Source of the DNA: Gnetum montanum
Lineage: Eukaryota > Streptophyta > Gnetopsida > Gnetales > Gnetaceae
Direction of reading: 5' to 3'
Length of the DNA stretch: 64,000 nucleotides
Assembly: GCA_015680685.1 (NCBI GenBank)
Contig: MNCI01007958.1
Location: 63,903 to 127,902 of the forward strand
A program made the position numbers and the translations under genes. Below the pieces are notes generated by a model. It was given only the letters and a program-made list of their open reading frames with translations, ran no database searches and was not told where the DNA came from. This document shows, piece after piece, positions 54,111-64,000 of the stretch (its first letter is position 1; each line of letters opens with the position of its first letter).

Positions 54111-54439
54111 TGTAGTGGGTCTAGCCTCTAGGGGTCCAAGGACCCCGTACTCATCTGAAACTGTTGAGGGCTTTGTGCGCAATAGAGCTTTTGTACAATC
54201 TTTCTATAACAAGATATCCTTCATCATGATATTTCAGATATGTTAGCTCTATCCAACAAGACTTCTCAGTTTTCTACAACCTCTTCATCATATTAAATGC
54301 ATGATTTCTATCAAATTTATACTATGCTTGCATCCTCAAACTTCCTTGAAATAAAAACAAGGACAAAGCTGACAACGAGTTTAAACCTCAAAGCTTGTAA
54401 TCAAAAAAGGAACCTTCAGCATTGATACTATATTGTTAA

Positions 54440-54535
54440 AAAACATAGTAGCAAGAAGAGAATGATGGAAATAAAACCTCAAATAATAATTTTAAAAACA
54501 CAATGAACACACACAATATGTAATGGCCCATCTTT
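54440..54535 (-). repeat. Copia LTR fragment matching 48760-48850
   Basis: ATAGTAGCAAGAAGAGAATG, ATGGAAATAA and ACACACACAATAT resemble AGTAGCAAGAACAAAAAAGA, TGGAAATAA and ACACACACAACAT of the 48735-49132 LTR. It may be the partner (5') LTR of that minus-strand element, split by L1-d and L1-e. Confidence 0.5.
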
Positions 54536-54809
54536 CTTGCAATATCATCTTAAAGTTTGTGGCAATGTGTGTGAGTTTATTTTGTTATGGTGGTGTGTGT
54601 AGATAGCGTTGATTTATAGAACTATCTATAATTTTATGACTATGATAGATTTAGAGTGTTGCTAATGTGCTTGTATTGATGACCAGTTGAATGATCAGTT
54701 ATCCTTCCTCATGATTGCTCTAAGTTGTACTAATGTGTGTTGTGAGCATTACTAGATGCAAAGTACTAAGTACATACTACCCATTGATTTAGCATATATA
54801 AATGGAATG
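54536..54809. other. Non-coding stretch, no gene seen
   Basis: AT-rich, no feature recognised. Confidence 0.4.
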
Positions 54810-55199
54810 AACAAAAAGAATGTTTTTTTTTTGAGAAAGTAGTCGGGATTATATTACTAAGAAAAACTACAGTACAAGAGATTACAAATGGTGGGCCATC
54901 AGAAATGGCCCTCCATGGATGGGAAGAATCCCCCAAAATCAAACAAATAAATCAACACCCAATTAGTCGTGTAATGACCATGGAATAGACCCAAGGAAAC
55001 AACGGGGGGGACAGGGGGACACGGAAGCGGCACCGGCCCGAGGGGGCAGGGGTAAGCGTCACCCATGACCCAGGGCCAAACCCACCCCCTAGGGGTTCGT
55101 CAGAAGCCGTCGGCAAGCGCAGTGAGGGTGCTCCAGCTCATGGAGAAGATCCAGAGTGTTCCGATGGTCTTCTGTGTCCATGAAACTAGCCACCTGCTG

Positions 55200-56000
55200 G
55201 ATACCCTGCATGGCCGACTCCCGTTGGTTCCGATCCACCTGCGAGGCGCCTACATCCGGGTGGAAGCATGCCGAGGTCCGACGGATATGGTGCCTGAGCT
55301 CACCCCAGGAGCTCTCACAGCTGATGCCAAGGATGAGATACGAGCATCGCCCCCCTCTTAGCCATTGTCGGGCGTTGTGCTCGTGAGCTCGATCGAGCTG
55401 CCGCTATCGCTGATCTTCGTCCTCCTAAAGTTGCTCCTGCTTCGCCCGCGCCGCCTACTCACGTTGTCTCTAGGCCGCGTCCTCCTGAATCAACTCTTCC
55501 CGCACTTGGGCCCGGATTTCGTCAATTAAGCGGGCCCTGGCAGCCTCGGCCATGAGGTCCTGCTGCCTCACCTGCTCCTGCTCTCATTCTGAAAACTAGG
55601 CTTCTAGGTCGGCCCAGGCCTATGCAAGGGCTTCATGCCATTTGGCTTCCCACTCCCGCCGCTCAGCCTCCCACGCCTCGTCTACGGCCCTCTGCGTGGC
55701 CTGCCATAGCTCTTTGTGCCAGCTCCTATGGCCGGAGGTCTCCAGTGGAGGGAGCACTAGTCTGTCGAGGCAAGCGGGGGGGCGCCACTCCCATTGGGTC
55801 CGTTGGCCCCGCGTGAAGGTTGAAGCCCAAAGGGACCAGCAGCTCCCTTGGCCGGGCAAGACCACAAGGCCCTGGGGGCCTGCAGCGGGGGGCAATCCTA
55901 GGGGGCCCCCGTGGGGGGGCCGAAGACGACGGGTGCTGCCCCCTGCCACAAGGCAAGAATTAACCCAGAATGGCGGCCACATCGTTTGAGCAGGAGGGCC
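55200..56000 (-). pseudogene. L1-f coiled coil and conserved tail
   Basis: A helix of the type AVDEAWEAERREWEAKWHEA precedes QLDRAHEHNARQWLRGGRCS, YLILGISCESSWGELRHHIR, RTSACFHPD and, lower down, IQQVASFMDTEDHRNTLDLL with HELEHPHCAC. These lines match copies c, e and g and define the tail module. Confidence 0.65.
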
Positions 56001-56529
56001 TCCAGAAAAAAGCAGGGGAGGTTGACCTGGCGACCTAACTTCAGACAACGCAGAAAAGCAAAGTGTAGGCCCTAGAGCTTGGAACCGTTGCTAGACTGGA
56101 CAAAAAATCTGTCCACCAAATCTGCTGCCCAGGCCCAGAGACGGGGCAGGGAAGTTCTGGGTACCTATCGGCTCCAGGTTTGAGGCACGGGCCCGTCGAA
56201 GAACATTTCTGCGTCCTGCAGGCCATAGGTGGACGGCAGGATGACCTCCCCAGTGGTCTGGGCCCCCATACAACTGGCAATCAAGGACTCGGTGACCAGA
56301 ATCTCGCACCCTCAGAAAAAGCTGCGATCATCGGCCCAATTGGAGAAGAATGCGTCGTCTACCAGATCTGAGTCCCCGACTAGCCGCTGCAGAGGGTCAA
56401 ACCAGCCGCATTGTGTCACCATTTGCCAGAGTTGTTCGTCCTCCCGAAACGCGGCGCAGTCCAGCTCAAATGTAGGCGTGATTCCCATCGTCGCCTCAAT
56501 TTCTTTCCACGCGTGGAGAGACTAGAGGA
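56000..56529 (-). pseudogene. L1-f ORF2 extension blocks 1 and 2
   Basis: In the same frame as the zinc domain and past one stop, the minus strand reads [67 protein letters not shown] and VPQTWSR. Block 2 follows as VDRFFVQSSNGSKL, LHFAFLRCLKLGRQVNLPCF and FLEALLLKRCG. Stops are TAG or TGA. Confidence 0.7.
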
Positions 56530-57740
56530 CCATCCGTTGGGGGGGGAGCCATTTTTGCAGGAAAACAGTGTGATTCCTTGCTTTCCACGCTACCCATAAA
56601 AGTAGCATGGCCCAAGAATCGCCGGTGAGGCGCATCAGGGGGGTCGCCACCGCCGAGCGCCACGTGGCGCGCATGCACACACAGTCGTACGCGAAGTGTT
56701 GAACTGTCTCTGCCGCCACACCGCATGTGGGACAAGTGTCGTGCTGTAAGATCCCACGCCGACACAGGAGGGCACGCACGGGTAGCGCGTACCATCAAAC
56801 CAGCTAGAAAAAAAATTATTTTTCGGGTAGCCGCCCCTTCCAGATCTGCTACCAGCCGACGATTTGGGGGTACTTGGCAGCTAACAGGGCGTGCGGCTCG
56901 AGACCCAACCACCCGCAGATCTACATCGCACGCACGTGCCGGCACAGCACCTGCGCCTCCCAATGTAGATATTTTGCATTCATGATGTAGATCCACTAGA
57001 TTGGTTCTCCGTGCGGGCACGTAAACCGAAGCACCAGTCGTTGCTGTCCTAGCATTAGTTCGTCCTCGAAGGACGTGATGCCCAATCCACCTGCATTCCA
57101 GGGGCGCACTACCCACTCCCAACTGACCAGGTGGATCTTGCCCCCCCCCCCATTGCTCCCCTCCCAGATGAAGCTACGGACCAGCAAGTTAATTTCATTG
57201 ATGATGGCGCTAGGGGGGCTAGCAACGGCCACCACGAATCGAGCAATTGCCATGAGGATCCCCGTTGCCACAAGCAGGCATCCTTTGCGGCTCAGGAATC
57301 GATTTGCCCAATAGCCCATTCTTCTCTCAATTTTTTTCCAACAGCGGTCCCCATGACATGGTTCACCCCCACCGGAAGAGGGGGATGCCCAGATAGGTAT
57401 CATTGCCCATCCTGGGTAAGATGTTTAGGATTTGCACCACCCAATTTTTAATTTGCTCATCAACATTAATGAAATGAGCTGAAGATTTGGTCCAATTAAT
57501 CTCCAGCCCTAATTCAGCAGCCAGGCGGGACAGAGCAACGTTGATGCATCATGCCTGCGGGACCGCCGCCCGACTGAGCAGCATTGTATCATCCGCATAG
57601 TGTTCAGCCCGACATGCCACCTCGGCGATGTCCAAACCATCCACCCTGGATGTGCTGCAGTAGTGTTGCATTAAGTCCATGGCGATAATGAAAAGAAGGG
57701 GCGAGGGCGGGTCCCCCTGTCTCAGCCCCCTTCCTGGAGA
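56522..57740 (-). pseudogene. L1-f reverse transcriptase (C-terminal half) and zinc-binding domain
   Basis: The palm motif YADD is intact. A frame at 56996-57403 (135 codons open) covers the thumb: RRMGYWANRFLSRKGCLLVA, NLLVRSFIWEG and SWEWVVRPWNAGGLGITSFE. The 85-codon frame 56522-56779 is the zinc domain (CPTCGVAAETVQHFAYDC) plus the linker LLWVAWKARNHTVFLQKW. An overlapping 208-codon frame at 56496-57122 is a shadow in another frame. Confidence 0.75.
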
Positions 57741-57764
57741 GGAGAGGCCCCAACAAAAAGAATG

Positions 57765-58640
57765 TTGAAGCTGAAATGTTGTACTATTTATAAGGCTGTT
57801 ACTAAGCTTTTATTTTTTATTTTTTTTTTGTGTTGCATGACCTATGTGCATTGAAATGATTTCTTAAACTGATTAGAATGTTTCTATGCGAGTTGTGTGT
57901 GTGTATCAATGTGGGTATCTCATGTACTTGCTTCAATGTGTGTTCATACATGTTTTGAATATCTTATCCCTAAGAGCTAATGTGCAAATTCTAATCATTC
58001 AGCAATAAGATTTGGAAAGACAAAAAGAAACAAAGATTCTTTATGTTATGTTTCAAGGGCTGAAATAGGTATCTTTTGCATAGTATGAATGATTCTTTTA
58101 AATATACATACATATGCACATGTTGCTAAGGAACTTGACCAATGAATCAAGCAAGAAGAACTTGACCTATGAATCAAGAATATTATGTATATCATAGTTG
58201 TATTATTTTAAATAATGAACATGTAGAATGTTGTGTATGTTGTTGATGCATTATTCTTTAGAGTTTCATCGGTTCATAAAATATAAGTACTCCCTCCATG
58301 GCTGTACAAAGGTCATGTGATGACTTTTCAAGGCATTGTAAGACAATGTGATATTCAATTATAAATATAAAATGGAAACTCTTGCATTGCTAATGGGCTG
58401 AAAGAGAAGGTGTTTCACTTGGTTTTATGTTTTGGACTTGCATTTTTTATATTCACATTTTGAAATCTCTTCCATTGCACCTTATGACTTGATTTCTAAA
58501 AAGAAATGTTGCTGAAAATGAAGCATAGCTACATGTTTATTGTAGATAAATTTTTAAGTGACATGTTGCTAAAGAAAGAAGGAACAAAGGTGGATATTAT
58601 GTTTGAATATTTTATGCTTATTAGTTTTCTGCTATTTGAG
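57765..58640. other. Non-coding stretch, no gene seen
   Basis: AT-rich DNA right of L1-f. Nothing recognisable. Confidence 0.4.
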
Positions 58641-58645
58641 ATCAA

Positions 58646-58803
58646 AAGGAATTGAACTCAAGACCTGGTAGAATAAGAATTTCAATATATTTAAAGTTGC
58701 AACTAAGGGAATTGAACCTTCAAGCTGGTAGAATATACTTTCATTAATTTTTAAGAGTGATCATGGAAACAATTAAACTCATGACTAGGTGGTATCAAAA
58801 AAG
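58646..58803 (-). repeat. Three 59-bp units with B-box-like cores
   Basis: Units start at about 58646, 58705 and 58764. On the minus strand the cores are GAGTTCAATTC, GGTTCAATTCC and GAGTTTAATT, close to the Pol III B box GGTTCRANTCC. No A box is convincing, so a SINE origin is only possible. Confidence 0.45.
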
Positions 58804-59609
58804 GTCTTATTTTCTTTAAAAAAAAAAGAAGCAAATCAATTTTAAATAAAGAATCAGTTAGTTATCCTTGGTAAGCAAGAAATCTGAGCAAGAAGATAAG
58901 ATGAATCCTTCACTTGCTATGTGTGATGGACAGCATTCATCGATAATTTCAATATCTTAGCTCTTCTCCTTTCTTTGCCTTGCATATCATTTTATGTTAG
59001 AATCAACTTTGACAAGATTTGTTGTTAAGATTTCAGGTTGTTAAATCCTTAATTTTGTTGATGGAGCACTCTCAAGTGTAAATGACTTGGATGAAAGTTG
59101 TTTCTGTAAAAATTCAAAAACACCCATAACAATTTGGGGCATATTGGCATAACAATTTGCCAACAAGAGCCAAGGATCACTTATGAGGATTGGTACTGTT
59201 GACACAAAGTGAGAGTATCCCTAGGCCCATGTCTATTTTCTAATTTTCTGAAATTCACAAAATTGTTGAATTCTTGGTTCTTGGCTGGAAAATTGGCTTG
59301 ATGATCCCCTTGAATGCTTAAACCGTGGATTGGATTTTGATTTTTGTGTACCTTCTCAAGTCTGATTTTGTAATTTTTCAATAAGTCCAATGAAGTGGGG
59401 AAAATCTAGGATGTTAGTTTATGGTTATTAAATGTTAGTGATGTTAAATTATGGTTGTTAAATGTAGGTGACTTCTCTACTTTCTATTATTGGTAAATTG
59501 GATAGGCCGATTAAATGTTAGTGGTGTGCATTATATTATTTCAAGTTAGCAATGTTGATTTGAAATGATTTCTATTGTGAGGATTGCTGAAAGCAAATAA
59601 AATAGTTTT
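58804..59609. other. Non-coding stretch, no gene seen
   Basis: AT-rich. A 69-codon minus-strand frame at 59181-59390 has no recognised domain. Confidence 0.4.
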
Positions 59610-61123
59610 ATTGTGCAATGTTTTTTTTTTTCCTTTTTGGAAAAAGGTTAGGCTGGATTAAATTAAATAAAAGAATATGTACAAACAAGGACCTAGATCC
59701 AAAAAATAGAAGAGACAACCAACCACCCCCCACCCTCTCCCCCCCTGCCCACCAAGAAGAAGTACCCTCAAAACACAAGCCATGCAGACCGAGGAGCCAC
59801 CCCTAGACCCTAAAGACAAGGCTTAACCGGAAAAACAAAATAGTCCACTGAAAGTGGCCCTATTGCAACATGACTTGTTTTCCTAGGACCATAAAAAAAG
59901 AGGAAAAATAGTCTAGCAAGAGAAAACCAAAGCCCAAAAACAGACCAAAAAAGCCCAACCAAGCATAGGCCAACAAACAAAAAAAGCAAGGGCCCCTCAA
60001 TCATGGTGGGGTAGACTGGAGCAGGTACATCTGGGTTGCACCTTGGAGTGAACATTGTCGAGGATCTCCCATTGGTGTTATGAAGCCATAAAAGCAACAG
60101 CCTATTGGAACCAAAGGAATTCTTATTCCTTCCTTCTCCACACCTCTAGAGGTTGATTTTTTGTCTTGTCAAGGTGGAAACCAGCAGCAACTGAGAAGAT
60201 GTAGTGGCACAAGGAAGTCCAGGCCATGCTTCAATTGATATCCATAACCATGTAGGGGCAACACCCCTCTTGTAGCCAACGCCTCACTTCTGATTCATGG
60301 GCCTACTCTAACCTGTTGCTCATTTGTTGTTCTTCCTTGAGCGCCCTAGCCCTCTGCACTTCAGCCGCTTCCGCAAGAAGTTTCCTGTCTTCCTCCTCTT
60401 TGAGGATTTTTGCCAAGCTCTCCCTCCTTAGCTCCTCCTCCCGCTCCTGCCAGATGGTAACCTCCCATCATTCATGCTAGCAGTGTTGTTCTTTGGCTTC
60501 CTCATGAAGTCTAAGGTGCTTAGCTTGGGCCCTAGCCTGGACATCTAGGGCTTGCCATAAAATTATAGCCTTCCACCTAACTCTCTCCTCCTCTCTAACC
60601 CTAGCTTCGGTGTCCACCATTGTTTGGCAGAGTTTCTCTTCGAACTCAACCAACATCTCCCGTCACACGATTTCAACCTCCAACAGCAGGCCGTTCACCT
60701 CCCGAGGACAAGTGGAGGACGATTCACCAAAAACCCCTATAGTTGGCGCCAAAGATGACAAAGCTCCGTCTAACAGGTGCCACCAACCATAAACATGAGT
60801 AAAAAGAACAAAGTGATCCAGAGGGATCAAGGGCTAGGCAGCCCACTAGAGGGCCAAAATAAGGACAGAGTGTTGTCCACTCTGCTCAAGGCACAACGAT
60901 GCCAAGAAAAACTTGGAAATATTGACTAGTATGGCAGTCTTCATGCACTGCAAAAAAGCAAAATGCACCCCTCGCAATTTCTAGACGTTGCCAAACTGCA
61001 CAAAGAACCAATCCACCAGCTTAGCCACCTCCTGCAAAAGGGGGGCAGCGTAGACCACAAGACTTACCCATTGGCAGTTTTGGGGATAGGACCTTAGAAG
61101 AAGCCCTTAGCATATTGTGCAAT
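59610..61123 (-). mobile_element. L1-g: strongly 5'-truncated L1 LINE with 10-bp target-site duplication
   Basis: ATTGTGCAAT at 59610-59619 and 61114-61123 flanks the body, whose minus-strand end is an A-run (T11 on the plus strand from 59621). It contains only block 2 of the extension (AKLVDWFFVQFGNV, RGVHFAFLQCMKTAILVNIS, KFFLASL), a long charged coiled coil (60300-60800: RRESLAKILKEEEDRKLLAE...), and the tail (QEGCCPYMVMDIN, WTSLCHYI, VAFMAS.HQWEILDNVHS). The 5' break falls inside the extension. Confidence 0.8.
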
Positions 61124-61812
61124 TGAATGAATTGATACTACTGATTTATACATTTCTTGTGGCCAATTGTTGGGTTGGACAAGTCTCTTGATGAACAGCA
61201 TTTAATTTATTATTATGGTCTGAGAAAAATCAAAATCTAATCCATAAATTAGACCTATACATTGTATCAAAGAAATCTTGCATAGAGTTTTGTTGTGACT
61301 GTTTGGTTTTCATGGTTGTCTTTTTTATCAGCAATGGTTAAACCAAAATCTGATTATGCTTATTGTTTGTTGATTGACACTAGATGTAGTTTTTTTTATT
61401 CTTTTATTAAGAGTTTTGATAATTTGATTTGTAAACTACAGTTTCATAAGATTCTTGTGCTTGTTGTCCAGTTGTCTATGTGAACAAGATAATTAATGTG
61501 TACAATCTAGTTTTTTTATTTTTCTTGTTTGTTGAACCCTAAATATTGTATCATTTGCAATTATATTGTGAATAAATGTAAATATTGATGTATTATTTGT
61601 ATTTCAATTTGCAGTTTTCCAAGTACATGAATAATATGTTTCTCCTAAGTTTGACTTCTTTATGACCGATTATATTTTGGCTGTGCATAATATAAGACTA
61701 TTAAGTGAAGTGATTGAATTAATTGGCTTTTTGCTAATCTAGATGGTTGCAAATATGATTTTAAGTTTTAGATGCTTTTGCTTTTGTACTGCACCTTGGA
61801 TGCGTAGTATAT
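61124..61812. other. Non-coding stretch, no gene seen
   Basis: T-rich. A 62-codon plus-strand frame at 61295-61483 is not recognised. Confidence 0.4.
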
Positions 61813-61962
61813 TAAGAGATGTCAATCATCATATTGGCATTCTCTTCTTGCTAGATCCTTGGGCCATTCTATAAAAGATATAATTTTCTAAGAGATGTCA
61901 ATCATCATATTGGCATTCTCTTCTTGCTAAATCCTTGACCATTTTATAAAAAACATAATTTT
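61813..61962. repeat. Two-copy 76-bp tandem repeat
   Basis: TAAGAGATGTCAATCATCAT at 61813 recurs at 61889, followed by the same ATTGGCATTCTCTTCTTGCT in each. The copies differ by a few bases near their ends. Confidence 0.85.
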
Positions 61963-62599
61963 CTTTGTTATGCATTATTTTCTTGATAGTTGTCTATGCT
62001 AGTCTATATGCAAGTTGAATTTTTTATAATTAATCAACTTTTTGGGAAAAAAAAAGAAAAAGAAAAGCTTACCCTTGCATTTTTCAGCCAACTTGTTACA
62101 GGCTTCAAGTGTTAACTCTTGCTTCCTACAGGTGGGTGTTACACAATATGTTAACAAGTTTTATGCCATTGCTATTACATCCTCAAATAAAGCAAAAAAC
62201 CTTGTATTATTCACCAAGGACAAAAACCATCCTCAACAACTTTAAAAAGCTTTAGTAGTGCATCTACACCAATGCTCACTAAGGAACTATGGGTGGGAGT
62301 GGGAGCAAGAGAAAAAGTGAGAGGGAGAATGGGAGCAGATGTAGGGGTACCGTCAAGGACCTCAATAGGGTTCCTTGAGGCACAAGTGGGTGCACAATGC
62401 ATTTTGTTTGGGGGAAGGGGGGGTGGGAATTGCTAGGAGACCATTGCAAGGATGAACCAAGAGGTCATGGACCGGGGGTGAGTAGACAGCCAAGAGGCAA
62501 GATGGATGCCCCAAGTGGAGGGGGTGATGTCTAGCTCCCAAGTGTTGGGGGTGTCGATGCCATCATGTAGGAAGGCGCAACCATGAGCTTGTAGGTTAA

Positions 62600-63828
62600 G
62601 GGCCCTCCCCAAGAGGGTCTTCGCACCATGGAGTTAAGCCTCATTGGCCGTTTCGTATCCTCTGGGTCTCAACCAAGACTTGACCTTATCCGAAGGTGGC
62701 CAACTACATCCTAGGCCTTGGATAGGGTCCAAGTGAGGTTGCTCATAGGGGACCTCCTCCTGTTCGTGTTCAAGTCTCCTGAATACAAGGATTAGGTCAT
62801 TTTAGAAGGGCCCTAGTTTTTTGCTGCACATGGCTTGGCTCTCACGTATTGGCACCCAAGGGCACACTAGGAAACCAAGCTATTTTCTTAGGCTCTAGTA
62901 TGGTTGCAAGTCTCCAGAGTTCCATGGGAACTTTGAACGAAGGGTTTTCTAAGGACCTTGGTTGGATAGTTTGGAGAGTTTATCTTCTTTAATAAGTTTA
63001 TCATGATGAAGGAGCGCATGGGATATGCACAGTTCTGCATGTGGGGATCTTTATCCCATGAAAACCTTCTAAAGGAAGTTATCCTCAATTTGCCTTTAGG
63101 AGAGGAATGCTTGGTTGTGGAATACAAGAATGTACTACTTAGGGAGCCTACGCCTAATTGCGAAGCCCATGGACAACAGAAGGCATGTGCGACCTGCAAC
63201 AAAACCAATCACTCTACTCATGAGTGTCGATTGCATCCTCAACACCCCCCCCCCCCCCCCCCAAAAAACAAAAAAAAACAGCCGAAAGGGTCAAAAGGGA
63301 AACTTGATGACGGTAGATGGTTATTGGTTGGGAAAAAGGGGAAGGTTTCACCACTACCTTCTCCACCCACAAGGCCAGAAAAAGTTTCCTCTCCTAGTCA
63401 TGGTGAGGAACTTAGGACAAGGGTTGGAGCAAGGACTATTTCCCCTACGCCCTTTGTCTCTCCCCCTATTACAAAAGAGCTGCAATTTAGCCCTTCGGTA
63501 GGGGGTGGGGAGGGGACCACCACCCATACATCCTCTATTGTGACACTAATCATAGAAGAACAGTCTACAAGTCCATTTGCATTCTTGCTAGGGAAAGAAC
63601 TCCCACTACTAGGAGATTGGGTTTCAGCTTGTGCTCCAAGCCCCCTTTCAATCTAGTAGTCAGCAAAATTTTCACCGAAGATGCACAAGGCTTCCTTGTG
63701 GCGGATGAGCCAAAGTAGCCTAGCAAGCCCTACAACTGCAGATTAAAAAGACACAATTTGACATTGACCTCTGGTCCCAAAAGATCCTCAAAGAGGTCTA
63801 CAAGAAACAGTCTGTGAGTAGACCATGA
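62600..63828 (+). pseudogene. L1-h ORF1 (DUF4283, intact CCHC knuckle)
   Basis: Reads [20 protein letters not shown], then FFAAHGLALTYWHP and VSRVPWEL with several stops up to 63000. From ATG 63003 it is open for 217 codons: MMKERMGYAQFCMWGSLSHE, the knuckle CATCNKTNHSTHEC (C-x2-C-x4-H-x4-C), a proline run from the C18 tract (63245-63262), and [13 protein letters not shown] stop at 63654 precedes a broken C-terminus FDIDLWSQKILKEVYKKQS that ends in TGA 63826-63828, overlapping ORF2. Confidence 0.7.
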
Positions 63829-64000
63829 AGATTCTCTCCTAGAATTGCAAGGGACAAGGTACCCCTTACAAAAGAAATAACCTTAAGGAATTAGTGCAAG
63901 AAGAAAATTGTTCGATGGTATGTCTACAAGAAACCAAACTCAATAACACCAACTGTGATCTACTACAATGGCAAGGTTGGTAATGTTATTTTGGGAATTA
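63825..64000 (+). pseudogene. L1-h ORF2 start: endonuclease N-terminus
   Basis: ATG 63825 begins [17 protein letters not shown]; the stop replaces the conserved Trp (TGG to TAG). CSMVCLQETKLNNTNCDLLQ follows, carrying the catalytic Glu of the L-Q-E-T motif. The window ends here. Confidence 0.7.

Larger units (their letters stand above)
52109..54190 (+). mobile_element. L1-e: 5'-truncated L1 LINE with a GC-rich intrusion
   Basis: Begins in the RT thumb (GHWVNCFLTKKGRIMLALGV), is interrupted by a GC-rich block (52197-52375), and resumes with GWKNIWQGRSPEKIKPFMWL and the zinc domain CPLCSSSPKTVMHFVYQC. The extension follows in the same frame, then a coiled coil (53500-53830), RRRCPYLMLNIHRDTTWLAL and FKDF.EVVAFVDS. 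The 3' end near 54190 has no clear poly-A. Confidence 0.72.
54810..57764 (-). mobile_element. L1-f: 5'-truncated L1 LINE with 13-bp target-site duplication
   Basis: AACAAAAAGAATG at 54810-54822 and 57752-57764 flanks the body, 54823-57751. The poly-A (T10 at 54823-54832) follows TAATATAATCCCGACTACTT, matching the L1-a end. Minus-strand content: RT from GLSSPGRGLRQGDPPSPLLF through EHYADDTMLLSRA (YADD at 57588-57599), thumb (ERRMGYWANRFLSRKGCLLV), zinc domain, extension, coiled coil, tail. It is much more GC-rich than the host DNA and is among the better preserved copies, but it carries stops. Confidence 0.85.
62280..64000 (+). mobile_element. L1-h: 5' end of an L1 LINE, cut by the window edge
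   Basis: A purine-rich leader (GGGAGTGGGAGCAAGAGAAA) precedes ORF1 and the start of ORF2. The left limit is approximate. The element continues beyond 64000, so it may be full length. Confidence 0.7.

Noticed and set aside
56496-57122. 208-codon minus-strand open frame in L1-f
   Set aside because: It is a shadow of the thumb and zinc-binding frames in GC-rich DNA; no domain matches in this frame.
62073-62125. Possible 53-bp minus-strand exon (KQELTLEACNKLAEKCKG with GTAAGC donor) as a 5' exon of the transporter gene
   Set aside because: Splice sites are plausible, but the peptide does not resemble the N-terminus of NIPA proteins and I cannot connect it to the next exon.

Overview
The window looks like nuclear DNA of a seed plant, most likely a gymnosperm. 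One ordinary plant gene is spread over more than 32 kb by introns of up to 15 kb, and the introns are packed with old, broken retroelements in both orientations: LINEs of the L1 and RTE clades, Copia and Gypsy remnants, and a non-autonomous LTR element. Almost all coding sequence outside the gene is decayed. The taxonomic call is inference; no marker gene fixes the species.

The gene is on the minus strand. Seven exons between 48570 and 15920 (48441-48570, 48091-48179, 36753-36809, 36603-36661, 31784-31904, 16457-16605, 15920-16145) join in frame, with GT-AG borders, into the last 276 codons of a NIPA9-type (DUF803) magnesium transporter. The exons for roughly the first 70 residues were not found and probably lie beyond 64000.

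Region by region. 1-1608: non-coding, with a cluster of GATATC-centred palindromes. 1609-8412: a gag-bearing LTR element without visible pol. 8413-15900: degenerate sequence, a possible SINE and an RTE fragment. 15920-16605: the last two exons. 16606-31783 (15.2-kb intron): an internally deleted L1 with a 14-bp target-site duplication (L1-a), a near-full-length but broken L1 on the minus strand (L1-b), and a split dispersed repeat. 32110-36294: two head-to-head L1 pieces (L1-i, L1-j). 36603-36809: two small exons. 36810-48090 (11.3-kb intron): Gypsy integrase, L1-c, Copia and RTE pieces, and a 15-unit 83-bp minisatellite. 48091-48570: two exons. 48571-64000: a Copia remnant broken up by L1-d and L1-e, then L1-f and L1-g (both 5'-truncated, with target-site duplications), and the start of L1-h.

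The most interesting signal is in the L1s. Seven copies (a to g) carry, downstream of the reverse-transcriptase zinc-binding domain and in the same frame where I could check, a long conserved extension. It has two globular blocks, a Glu/Gln/Arg-rich coiled coil and, in five copies, a conserved tail around a G-x-C-P/S-Y motif. It does not look like the RNase H domain that many plant L1s have at this position, and I do not recognise it. The same family keeps an ATGA overlap between ORF1 stop and ORF2 start.
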